A DNA stretch of 64,000 nucleotides, taken from assembly GCA_964229355.1 (NCBI GenBank), contig CAXRDE010000014.1, forward strand, positions 186,001-250,000, given 5' to 3'. The notes under the pieces were generated by a model, which saw nothing but the letters and a program-made list of their open reading frames with translations, was not told the origin of the DNA and did no database searches. Positions within the stretch are counted from its first letter, which is position 1. Every line of letters begins with the position of its first letter. Below, piece by piece: positions 42,267-50,297 of this stretch. Both the position numbers and the translations under genes were made by a program. This DNA is from CAXRDE01 sp964229355. Its GTDB lineage: Bacteria; Cyanobacteriota; Sericytochromatia; UBA7694.

Positions 42267-42946
42267 TGGACATTTTGATATGGGATAACGACGCCTTACA
42301 AGCAGAGTATTTGACCGAACTGTACCAAAAGTCAGGCTTTTCGGTGGTGTGCAAAAAAGCTTACCGTGAGGTTCATGCCTGCCTTAAAAAGACGCCCCCG
42401 TCAGGGGTGCTGGTCCTGAACAGTCAGGTGCTATTCAAGCGGCCTGCACAACTCAAACAACTGCTAAAGCTAAAACCCACCCTTGCGGTCATCGCCCTGA
42501 TCCTGCGTCAGGATTTACAGGCCCGTTTAGAAATGCTAGACCTGGGTGCCCTTGTGTGTTTGCAACAACCCGTCAACGATCAAGTGTTAATCGCGCAGAG
42601 TCGGGCCCTGCTGAATTATCAGGGGCGTTTGAACACACCGCTTGCGCCTGTCGCACAAGCCATTCAGCGGGGGCCGATACGTTTACACCCGGACCACGCT
42701 AGCGTGCAGATCAAAGACCAGCATATTTACCTCAAACCCCAGGCGTATCGCCTTTTTGCCTATTTCTGTGAGTACCCCAATCGCTTGCATACCCGCTCGC
42801 AGCTGCAACAGTATTTATGGCAAACCCCAAAAAACGGCTCTCGCCATCTGGACAACCTGATGGTATACCTGCGGCAACAGCTCTCTGAGCATGACGCTTT
42901 TCAGCTGGAAACCGTTTACGGCCAGGGATATATTTTACACCTGTGA
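42266..42946 (+). CDS. Atypical OmpR-type regulator with degenerate receiver
   Basis: 226-aa regulator with a C-terminal winged-helix DNA-binding domain of the OmpR/PhoB type (IYLKPQAYRLFAYFCEYPNR, then SRHLDNLMVYLRQQL and ETVYGQGYILHL). The N-terminal receiver-like fold has lost key residues: the phospho-acceptor is Asn (VLVLNSQVL) and the conserved Lys is Gln (LQQPVN). It probably works without phosphorylation, possibly by binding the previous protein. The ATG overlaps the upstream stop by 1 nt. Last gene of the three-gene operon. Confidence 0.85.
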   Translation: MDILIWDNDALQAEYLTELYQKSGFSVVCKKAYREVHACLKKTPPSGVLVLNSQVLFKRPAQLKQLLKLKPTLAVIALILRQDLQARLEMLDLGALVCLQQPVNDQVLIAQSRALLNYQGRLNTPLAPVAQAIQRGPIRLHPDHASVQIKDQHIYLKPQAYRLFAYFCEYPNRLHTRSQLQQYLWQTPKNGSRHLDNLMVYLRQQLSEHDAFQLETVYGQGYILHL

Positions 42947-42952
42947 CGTAAT

Positions 42953-42969
42953 TGTCATTTAAACTGTCA
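42953..42969 (+). promoter_or_regulatory. Tandem TGTCA direct repeats
   Basis: TGTCA at 42953 and 42965, a 12-nt period, just after the OmpR-type gene and before the Pmp-like gene. OmpR-family proteins bind head-to-tail direct repeats with about this period. Weak evidence. Confidence 0.3.
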
Positions 42970-43070
42970 CTTTTTAGGACATTTTTTTTGAGATATGCAG
43001 TAACGCTTGTTTCTTATGCTCAACCTGACTAAGGTTAAGTATTCAAGAAAACAAATCGTGTGTGGATACT

Positions 43071-46000
43071 ATGCTCAAACCCCTTCAAAATTATTCTGCT
43101 ATTATCGGTCTGGCCCTGTTAGCAGCCTGTCAGCCGCCAGCAACACAATCTCCAGTCCAGAACCGGCCTCAACAGGCACAAAGCCTGAGCCTACAAAAAC
43201 CCAGAACATCCCACCCCGTGCTGCAAAAATCCATCGCCCATGGCCAAATCGCCTTACACGGTAATCAGCTTACCCTGAGTCTTGAACTTTACCCCAAACC
43301 CCAAAACCCCACAGCCTTTCGCACCCAGTTACTGGACCTGAGCACCGCCAGCAAACTCCAGGCCACCGTTAGCGACTCCCACGGCAAAACCTATCAGGCC
43401 AACGGGGCCGATGGCGATGGCAGCGTCAACTACACCGGGGGAACGATCACCCTGACCTTTGACAATCTGGTCCCCGATGAACTGCTCTTTGTGGAAGTGC
43501 AGGCTAAAAATGGCACCACTGCCCTTGTGCAGGCAGAGCTGGCCACCGTTCTCAAGCACACCACAGACGCCACGCCCGTCAACGCCACCCTCAATTTTCA
43601 GACCACCGTCGCCGCCAAAGCCATGAAAGCACTTTGGGGTAACGATGCGGACCGCGCCCGCGCCATTGACCTCGGTGCCCTGGAGAACCTGACCGCTGAC
43701 ATTACTGGTGTTACCGGCACAGCCCCCAACCTGAGCTATCTACAAAACCACCCCAGCCTGGTCAACACAGCGCTGCTGGCCAGCCATTTGCAAGCCCAAA
43801 ACCCCGATGGTCTAAACGCTGCAGACTACCGCCAGAGCGGCGCCACCGTTAACCTGACCGTCAGTGGTCTCGTCAACAGCGACACACTTCAGGTCCAAAT
43901 CACCGATGCTGCTTCCGCCGTACGTACCGACCTCGGAAACGGCAACCACAGTATTTCCGGGGTCACCCCCGGCAACGGCCTTCGGGTCATGGCCTCGGCC
44001 TTTGGCACCCCGGCTCTCGACTACACCTACAGCGTGACCCCGAACACCCTCAATCCTGCCGAAGGTGAGAGCGTGAATGTCAGCATTACAGCCACCCCTG
44101 TGTTTAATATTAGTAGCTTTAGCCCCGCCGCAGGCCCCACCGGCACCCTTGTGACCGTGAACGGCAACGGTTTTACAGGCACCACTGCCGTCAGTGTGGG
44201 CGGAGCCAACGCCAGTTTTACGGTCCTCAATGACAATCAAATGACCGTTACTGTACCCACCACAGCCGTGGACGGTCAAATCAGCATCACCCATAATGTG
44301 ACGACCCAAAGTGCCACGGCTTTTGACGTCTACCGGCGTATTTATGTCAATGACGATGCCGCGGGCAATAACAGTGGCACCAGCTGGGCCAACGCTTATA
44401 CCAGCTTACACACCGCCTTAAGTGCCGCCGGAGCCCAGGACGAGATCTGGGTCGCAGCGGGCACGTACACCCCCCATGCCAGTGACCGCTCCGTGTCATT
44501 CCAGATGAAAGAAAACGTCAATATTTACGGTGGCTTTGCGGGCACAGAGTCTGCGGTAAGCGAGCGCACCCCTGACACCACAGACTTTGTCACGGTTTTA
44601 AGTGGTGATCTCAGCGGCAACGATGATTACATAACGCCGGGAAGCACGATGGATGAAAACAGCTATCAGGTCACCCGAGGCGCCAACAACGCGATTTTAG
44701 ACGGGGTTAGCATACAGGGCGGAAATGCAAATGAAGACGGCGGCAGTCTATCGGGTGGAGGCATGTACAACGGTTCTGTTTCGCCTACCCTGAGCAATAT
44801 TATCTTCTCGAATAATACTGCAAAAAATGGTGGCGGCTTGTACAACAGCAGCTCTTCGCCCACGTTAAGCCATATCACCTTCTCAAACAATTCAGCAGGC
44901 ACGCATGGCGGAGGGTTGTTCAACGCTGGCTCCTCTCCTCAATTAACCCATGTGACCTTCTTAAAAAATACCGCCACCAATTACGGCGGGGCAATCTACA
45001 ATTCAGGTTCTTCTGCCCGCCTAAGCAACGTCGTTTTTGCCAATAACACGGCCTCAAGGGGAGGAGGACTCTACAATACCGGCGGTTCTCCCAGTCTGAG
45101 AAACGTCACCTTCTCCAATAACGTTGGCTTTGGGGGGGCTATCTATAGTATCCCCACCGTCTTACCGACCTTGAAGAATGTTCTGTTTTACAACAGTGAC
45201 CGCAGATACGTAGACCTCGATCCCAGTCAGGGCGTAATTGAAGTGGGCAGCAACCCCTTTATAGACAGTACAAACCCCAACGGACCCGACGGGATTCCCC
45301 GCACTGCCGATGACGGATTGCGTCTGGCAGCAGGTGCCACCGGCGTCATTAACCAGGGCATTACGGATACGGATATACCCACCACCGATATTTTAGGCAA
45401 TGCCCGCGATGGTGCCCCTGAACCTGGGGCCTATGAATATCTGCCACCTGCCTTGCCTGCCCATGTACTGGGCGTGGATAAAAATGCCACCGGCAGTGGT
45501 AACGGCAGAAGTTGGTCGAACGCCTTTACCGACTTACAGTCGGCACTGGCTGCGGCCACCCCAGGTACCGAAATCTGGATCGCGGCGGGCACGTATACCC
45601 CCCACACCAGTGATCGTACGGTATCGTTTCAGATGAAAGAAAATGTCAATATCTACGGCGGATTTGCGGGCACTGAACTGACGCGTACCGAGCGTACGCC
45701 CAGCCTGACGGACTTTGTGACCGTGCTAAGTGGTGATCTCAGCGGAAATGATGATTACGAAACGCCCGGAACCACACTAGATGAGAATAGCTATCGTGTC
45801 ACGCGCGGTGCAAATAACGCGATCCTGGATGGAGTAACGATTCAGGGCGGGAATAGAAGTGGAGATTCCAGCACCGGCGCGGGCATGTATAATTTTGGTG
45901 TTTCTCCGACATTGACCAATATTATCTTCCGAAATAACTCTGCCGCTGATGGTGCGGCAATGTATAACTATAACGCTTCACCCACTTTAACCAACGTTAC

Positions 46001-46814
46001 TTTCTCAGATAATAAGAGCCTTTACAGAGGCGCGGGAATATACAATCGCGTCTCTTCTTCACCCGTATTGACCCAGGTTACCTTCTCAAGTAACACCTCC
46101 TCCTTGCAGGGCGCAGGCATATACAATGAAAATTCTTCTCCCACTTTAACCCACGTCACGTTTTTTAATAACACAACCACTGAAAATGGAGGGGGAATGT
46201 ACAACAGAAACGCCTCCCCCCATTTGACCCACGTTACCTTTTTAAATAATTCTGCCTCTGGCGGTGCCGGGTTATATAACACAGACTCATCACCGACGTT
46301 AACTAACGTCACGTTCTCAGGTAATACTGCCAGTTTTGGTGGCGCAGGAATGTATAGCCAACTTTCCTTTTCCACATTAACCAACGTCATCTTCGCGAAT
46401 AACGCTGCCACCACCAGGGGAGGCGCGATATATTCTGTTAGTTCTTCTTCTAGTTTAACCAACGCCACCTTCTCAAATAATACCTCTACCTTCGGTGGAG
46501 TGGACAATGCTGACTATGATCCTTCTAAATTTACGCTGACGAATGTTCTGTTTTACAACAATGATCGCAGATACGTAGACCTTGATCCCAGTCGGGGCGT
46601 GATTGAAGTGAGCAGTAACCCCTTTGTGGATAGCGCCAACCCCAGCGGTCCTGACGGCATTCCCCACACCGCTGACGATGGTTTACGCATCGCACCCACA
46701 GCCACGGCTGTGATTAATCAGGGCATTACGGACAGCGACGTCCCCGCGACAGATATTTTGGGCAATGAGCGCGTGAGTAATCCTGAGCCAGGGGCTTATG
46801 AGTACCGGCCTTAA
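43071..46814 (+). CDS. Pmp-like beta-helix lipoprotein with duplicated module
   Basis: 1,247-aa predicted surface lipoprotein. The frame opens at a GTG (43062); the ATG at 43071 begins MLKPLQNYSAIIGLALLAAC, a lipobox. An N-terminal region (about 20-340) is followed by an IPT/TIG-like Ig domain (SSFSPAAGPTGTLVTVNG). Then come two tandem modules (about 425-785 and 800-1245). Each starts with YVNDDAAGNNSGTSWANAYT-type sequence and QMKENVNIYGGFAGTE. Each then has a right-handed parallel beta-helix made of repeats like FSNNTAKNGGGLYNSSSSPT, with the GG[A/L/I][Y/L] and FxNN motifs of chlamydial Pmp proteins. Probable adhesin, anchored by lipid and exposed. No barrel or autotransporter domain. Confidence 0.85.
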   Translation: MLKPLQNYSAIIGLALLAACQPPATQSPVQNRPQQAQSLSLQKPRTSHPVLQKSIAHGQIALHGNQLTLSLELYPKPQNPTAFRTQLLDLSTASKLQATVSDSHGKTYQANGADGDGSVNYTGGTITLTFDNLVPDELLFVEVQAKNGTTALVQAELATVLKHTTDATPVNATLNFQTTVAAKAMKALWGNDADRARAIDLGALENLTADITGVTGTAPNLSYLQNHPSLVNTALLASHLQAQNPDGLNAADYRQSGATVNLTVSGLVNSDTLQVQITDAASAVRTDLGNGNHSISGVTPGNGLRVMASAFGTPALDYTYSVTPNTLNPAEGESVNVSITATPVFNISSFSPAAGPTGTLVTVNGNGFTGTTAVSVGGANASFTVLNDNQMTVTVPTTAVDGQISITHNVTTQSATAFDVYRRIYVNDDAAGNNSGTSWANAYTSLHTALSAAGAQDEIWVAAGTYTPHASDRSVSFQMKENVNIYGGFAGTESAVSERTPDTTDFVTVLSGDLSGNDDYITPGSTMDENSYQVTRGANNAILDGVSIQGGNANEDGGSLSGGGMYNGSVSPTLSNIIFSNNTAKNGGGLYNSSSSPTLSHITFSNNSAGTHGGGLFNAGSSPQLTHVTFLKNTATNYGGAIYNSGSSARLSNVVFANNTASRGGGLYNTGGSPSLRNVTFSNNVGFGGAIYSIPTVLPTLKNVLFYNSDRRYVDLDPSQGVIEVGSNPFIDSTNPNGPDGIPRTADDGLRLAAGATGVINQGITDTDIPTTDILGNARDGAPEPGAYEYLPPALPAHVLGVDKNATGSGNGRSWSNAFTDLQSALAAATPGTEIWIAAGTYTPHTSDRTVSFQMKENVNIYGGFAGTELTRTERTPSLTDFVTVLSGDLSGNDDYETPGTTLDENSYRVTRGANNAILDGVTIQGGNRSGDSSTGAGMYNFGVSPTLTNIIFRNNSAADGAAMYNYNASPTLTNVTFSDNKSLYRGAGIYNRVSSSPVLTQVTFSSNTSSLQGAGIYNENSSPTLTHVTFFNNTTTENGGGMYNRNASPHLTHVTFLNNSASGGAGLYNTDSSPTLTNVTFSGNTASFGGAGMYSQLSFSTLTNVIFANNAATTRGGAIYSVSSSSSLTNATFSNNTSTFGGVDNADYDPSKFTLTNVLFYNNDRRYVDLDPSRGVIEVSSNPFVDSANPSGPDGIPHTADDGLRIAPTATAVINQGITDSDVPATDILGNERVSNPEPGAYEYRP
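44339..46812 (+). repeat. Two tandem copies of a 1.1-1.3 kb beta-helix module
   Basis: Within the Pmp-like gene, copy 1 runs about 44339-45450 and copy 2 about 45472-46812. The module starts (QMKENVNIYGGFAGTE) and ends (YVDLDPSQGVIEVGSNPF versus YVDLDPSRGVIEVSSNPF) are near-identical in protein and DNA. The second copy has more helix turns. Recent duplication with later expansion. Confidence 0.75.
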
Positions 46815-46904
46815 GCGACTGCCTCCAATCCCAAAATGAGCTACACTTTTACCATAAGAAGGAAAGGGTAAAGAGCAGCATGTATACTTTTCAACGCTTG
46901 ACAT

Positions 46905-47080
46905 ACTCCCCTCCATAAATGACGGGGATTCTCAAGCTACGCATAACCTATGGGCTTACGTTAACGCTTGAAGGAGCTGCCCGCTCCCAGTGGCTGCAAT
47001 ATTTCTCGCATCGTTCACATCTCGGTCTAAGCTCAGGTTGCAGTACGGGCAGTTATGCACCCGTGTGGCAAGAGATTTCG
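46905..47080 (-). ncRNA. Probable omega RNA of TnpB (3' end of tnpB to right end)
   Basis: In TnpB systems the guide RNA is read from the 3' end of tnpB through the right end, and the guide is the sequence just past the element. Here the zinc-ribbon coding part and right-end hairpin (46915-46935) are intact on the minus strand, so the RNA could still form. The guide would be the reverse complement of about 46885-46904. Inference from family, not from structure prediction. Confidence 0.4.
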
Positions 47081-47165
47081 GCACCTTCTCGCCACAGCCT
47101 GAGCAATTTTGACTGGTATTCTTTGGGTTTACTTTGACTAACTCACGCCCAGTTTCTTCCGCTTT

Positions 47166-47185
47166 GTACCCTAAAGGGCATAAAT
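47166..47185 (-). repeat. Palindromic mini-insertion, copy b (in tnpB)
   Basis: GTACCCTAAAGGGCATAAAT on the plus strand, a variant of the palindrome at 47220-47241 with a shorter centre. It separates the tnpB codons for SY and KAEE, which would otherwise be contiguous. Confidence 0.75.
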
Positions 47186-47219
47186 ACGAGAGTAAGTTAA
47201 AAAAAGTTGACCAGCCAGC

Positions 47220-47241
47220 ATACCCTCAGAGGGGCATAAAT
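47220..47241 (-). repeat. Palindromic mini-insertion, copy a (in tnpB)
   Basis: Core TACCCTCAGAGGGGCATAA on the plus strand, stem CCCTC/GAGGG. It separates the tnpB codons for SIAD and AGWST. Over 22 nt it is identical, inverted, to the left-end copy at 48199-48220. Confidence 0.8.
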
Positions 47242-48198
47242 CTGCAATCGATTTGCTCAGGTGACGGTTTCTTACCATAGCGATGCTGTCCTTATTCGTA
47301 CGGCTAGCGCCTACGACTAAGGCATTCTTCACTTTGAGCGCTTCAATGCAGATCATTTGAAAATTTGTTATGTAGTAGTTTGCTGTTTTATGCAGGAAGT
47401 CCAAACGCATATTGGTTATTTTTCGGTGTGCTCTGGCTAGTTCCTTAACAGCTTTTCTTCTACGATTAGAGCCTTTCTTTCTGCGTGATACCTTCCGTTG
47501 TTTGCGCCTGAGTTCTGCTTGTGCTTCTCGGTAGTATTTCGGGTTGGCAATGTGTAAACCTTCAGTGTCAGTAGAGAAGTGAGCTACCCCCACATCAATA
47601 CCTACCACATCAGCACGAGGTTCAGAAAAGCTACGCTCTGCTACATCGTCACAGGAAAGCGCCACCCACCAGTCTCCGCATGAATCTCTACGCACTGTGA
47701 CTGTTTTGATCTTTCCTTCAATAGGGCGTGACAGATGAAGCTTGAGAATGCCAATACCCTTGATCTTAAGATGGCGGCCATCCAGCTTCCAACCCGAAGT
47801 TTTGAGTGTGAACGAATCATAGCGGTGATAAGACTTGAAACGAGGGAAACCGGCCTTTTTACCCACCTTTTTGAGGCGTGAGTAGAAGCCTTGAAATGCT
47901 TTACCCAATCGCTCAACAGTATCTTGCAGGGTTTGAGAGTTGACCTGTTTAAACTCAGGAAAAGCCTTTTTAAACTCAGGCAATTCGTTGTTTTGGTCAT
48001 ATGTACTAAGACTGATGCCACAACGTTTGTACGCAGTTATACGCTGCTCTAGCGCAATATTGTACAGTTTTTGACAATATCCAAGCCAATTCACAGCATT
48101 TTGCTCTGCTGTTTTACTTAGTTTCGCCTTGTATTTAAATGTCTTGCGCATACATTAATTATACCAGCTTTAGAGAGCTGTAACCAGCTCTACACCTT

Positions 48199-48250
48199 AT
48201 TTATGCCCCTCTGAGGGTATATACCCCACCTGTACCCAGAGGGCATCAAA
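48199..48250 (+). repeat. Palindromic repeat, left-end copy and an inverted degenerate copy
   Basis: 48199-48220 is the exact reverse complement of copy a. A shorter degenerate copy (GTACCCAGAGGGCATCAAA, 48232-48250) follows in the opposite direction, making a larger inverted repeat that may also act as terminator of the 48290-48820 gene. Confidence 0.65.
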
Positions 48251-48289
48251 AAGGAAGGGGTCTTACGGTGCTGGCGATGGTTGCGCTCT

Positions 48290-48820
48290 TTACTTCTTCT
48301 GCGCAACCATCGCGCCACCGACGCCACCCACAGAACCGGTAATACCACCCACCAGCGCACCGGTGATTGCACCTTGTAACATACTGCCCAGATCGCCTTC
48401 TTGCAGACCCACCACGGTCATAAGGGCAGCACCAGCACCGGCTCCGGCAAGGGCACCGACCCAGGCCCCTTTGGCCTTGCTATCGGTCACGTTGGCAGAG
48501 GCGGCTCCGCCCACGGCGCCGCCAAGGGCCGCGGCAAGGGTCACAGGTCCGGCCACCAGGCCACCTGAGCCGGCAAAGGGCTTGCCGCCCGTAAGTACAC
48601 CGAAAATAGCCAGAGAAGAACCTCCGGCCAGTAAAGCCCCGGCGCCCGTTCCTTTTAAGGTGGGCATCACGCCTTTTTTAATGTCTACCATATCTGTTTT
48701 TAAGCTGGACGCTTCAGGCTGCTCGGTGCGCGAAGGCGTTACCCGGCTTTTGCGCAAGGGCTGAGCGCCAGAAGGCTGGGTAATGGGGGATACAGGGGCT
48801 GTGGATTGAATGCTGGTCAT
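48290..48820 (-). CDS. Glycine-zipper effector-like protein
   Basis: 176-aa protein, no signal peptide. Residues 1-60 are rich in Ser, Thr, Pro and Gln (MTSIQSTAPVSPITQPSGAQ, then PLRKSRVTPSRTEQ). The rest is Gly/Ala-rich with glycine-zipper repeats (GTGAGALLAGGSSLAIFG, AALGGAVGGAASA, GALAGAGAGAAL, GAITGALVGGITGSVGGVGG). Similar in make-up to the protein at 27323-27814. Such segments form membrane pores or helical bundles. No family name; probably a secreted membrane-inserting protein (inference). Confidence 0.6.
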   Translation of the reverse strand: MTSIQSTAPVSPITQPSGAQPLRKSRVTPSRTEQPEASSLKTDMVDIKKGVMPTLKGTGAGALLAGGSSLAIFGVLTGGKPFAGSGGLVAGPVTLAAALGGAVGGAASANVTDSKAKGAWVGALAGAGAGAALMTVVGLQEGDLGSMLQGAITGALVGGITGSVGGVGGAMVAQKK

Positions 48821-49061
48821 GGGGTTTTAAATCTCCGCTACGCTGTGTTTTGTATATTCTCAATATATCTCGATCTTCCCCAAAAATAGTTAAATCAAGG
48901 TTATCCAAGAAGTAAGAAGCATTTAACATTAGAATAAGCAGTACACACTGGTTTTAAACTGCACCTCTATCAAGCTTTGTATCACCCCCAAAGAGAGTGG
49001 ACGCAATGTAAGAGATAACGTAAGCTGAAGACGAGTGAAAAAAGACGGAACCCCTGGCAAA

Positions 49062-49346
49062 ATGAAAATACATATTTCGAATTTGAAAACCACTTCAAAT
49101 TTGATTTTGGCATTCCTTCAGGTGCCTGAAGATAAAGCCGCCATTATTACAGACACAGTGCTCTATGCCCATTTACAGGGCAAAGGCACCCACGGCATGC
49201 GGTTGGCCATTCAAAAAGCGACCACACCGGCTGCACGCAGCAGAGTCAGAGAAGTCGCCTTACACAACACCAGGATTCCAACAGATTGGGCTCTCGATGC
49301 ATCATCAGGCAACCGCATTACCAAACGGTTGGTGGCTGTGGATTAA
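49062..49346 (+). pseudogene. Ldh2-type malate/lactate dehydrogenase remnant
   Basis: 94 residues. The first 45 match the N-terminus of the Ldh2/YiaK family (ILAFLQVPEDKAAIITDTVL, then YAHLQGKGTHGMRL). The end (RIPTDWALDASSGNRITKRL) matches the middle of the same family. The about 150 residues between, with the catalytic and NAD-binding parts, are deleted, and the C-terminal third is missing. It is therefore a remnant. The next gene starts directly after its stop, so this family once belonged to the downstream pathway. Confidence 0.65.
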
Positions 49347-50297
49347 ATGCGCAAGCCCACCATCTTACTGACAAACTTTTATCCAGAAACTGCCCTGACC
49401 CTTATGAAACAAGAGCTGCCCGGTGGATTTACCCTGATGGCTTTATCTCAACCCGGTCGCGAAGAGGTATACGCACAGATAGCCCAGGCTGATTATATCC
49501 TGGCCGGGGGCCAAATCACCCTGGATGCCGAAATGCTGGCCGCCGCACAGCGACTCAAAATGGTTCAGCGCACAGGGGTTGGGCTCGACAAGCTGGATTT
49601 AAAAGCTTTAAAGGCCAAAGGAATTCCGTTGTATGTCAATGCAGGCGTTAATGCCCAAAGTGTCGCTGAACATACACTGGCACTGATCTTCGCCACCTTG
49701 CGCCAAATTCCCAGGGCAGACCATAGCCTCAAAACCGGGCACTGGCAACGCTATGCCCTGGGACTAGACAGTTATGAGCTGCGCGGAAAAACCGTGGGCC
49801 TGATCGGTCTGGGGCACATTGGACAGGCGGTGGCACGCTGTCTTAGCGGCTTCTCGGTCCGCTTACTCTATACGGCCCCCCGCCGCGCTCCTTTGACGCG
49901 TGAACAAGAACTCCATTGCCAGTATTGCAACTTTGAAACCCTGTTGCGCACCGCAGATATTATCAGCCTCCATTGCCCCTTTGATCCCACCCAAACGGGC
50001 TGGCTTCTGGGAGCCTCCGAAATTCACCAGATGAAGCGTGGTGTCATTTTAATTAATACCGCCAGAGGACAACTCATTGATCCTGAAGCCCTCGTACAGG
50101 CCCTACAACAGCAGCACATTCAAGCTGCAGGGTTAGACGTATTTGCCCACGAGCCCCTGCCTGAGCACGCCCCCTTATTGGCCTGTGAAAATGTGGTACT
50201 AACCCCCCATATCGCGGGCCTTACCCGCGATGCATTTCGCCAGATGATGCGCAGCGCTTTTCAGAGCATCCAAGATTTTGAGCAGGGCTTGAGCTAA
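49347..50297 (+). CDS. D-2-hydroxyacid dehydrogenase (SerA-like)
   Basis: 316-aa NAD-dependent D-2-hydroxyacid dehydrogenase, cytoplasmic. The N-terminal catalytic part has VQRTGVGLDKLDL, the Rossmann motif VGLIGLGHIGQAVA, the catalytic Arg in NTARGQLID, Glu in DVFAHEPLP and His in LTPHIAGLT. Nearest to SerA/glyoxylate-reductase types, without the ACT domain. It has no SD of its own and starts directly after the Ldh2 remnant. First intact gene of a six-gene co-directional cluster. Substrate: a 2-hydroxy or 2-oxo acid of the pathway. Confidence 0.9.
   Translation: MRKPTILLTNFYPETALTLMKQELPGGFTLMALSQPGREEVYAQIAQADYILAGGQITLDAEMLAAAQRLKMVQRTGVGLDKLDLKALKAKGIPLYVNAGVNAQSVAEHTLALIFATLRQIPRADHSLKTGHWQRYALGLDSYELRGKTVGLIGLGHIGQAVARCLSGFSVRLLYTAPRRAPLTREQELHCQYCNFETLLRTADIISLHCPFDPTQTGWLLGASEIHQMKRGVILINTARGQLIDPEALVQALQQQHIQAAGLDVFAHEPLPEHAPLLACENVVLTPHIAGLTRDAFRQMMRSAFQSIQDFEQGLS

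Larger units (their letters stand above)
46957..48151 (-). pseudogene. tnpB: tnpB broken by two short palindromic insertions
   Basis: TnpB is the RNA-guided nuclease of IS605 elements and ancestor of Cas12. The N-terminal part (48151 to about 47240) is a full TnpB, with an OrfB_IS605 core and the RuvC I Asp in VVGIDVGVAHFS. Normal coding would continue SIADAGWSTFFNLLSYKAEE and then the zinc ribbon NCSGCGEKVPK / NCPYCNLSLDRDVNDARNIA, ending at 46957. Two insertions break this: 20 nt at 47220-47239 (shifts the frame) and 18 nt at 47166-47183 (brings the stop). The frame therefore ends at 47171, removing the ribbon and RuvC III. TATAAT right before the ATG suggests a leaderless transcript. Confidence 0.85.
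46905..48220 (-). mobile_element. IS200/IS605-family element, tnpB-only (IS1341 type), degraded
   Basis: No tnpA is present. The right end near 46905 is the typical hairpin (ACTCCCC, TCCATAAATGA, CGGGGAT) preceding TTGACAT. The left end, near 48199, is the palindrome TACCCTCAGAGGGGCATAA on the minus strand. In between lies the disrupted tnpB (48151 to 46957). A second hairpin, AGAGCTG / CAGCTCT (48174-48191), lies just upstream of tnpB. Boundaries are approximate. It does not carry terminal inverted repeats, as expected of the family. Confidence 0.8.

Noticed and set aside
43071..46814. CRISPR-like or satellite repeats in the Pmp-like gene
   Set aside because: The periodicity is protein-level beta-helix repeats in a continuous frame. 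No CRISPR array was seen anywhere in the window.
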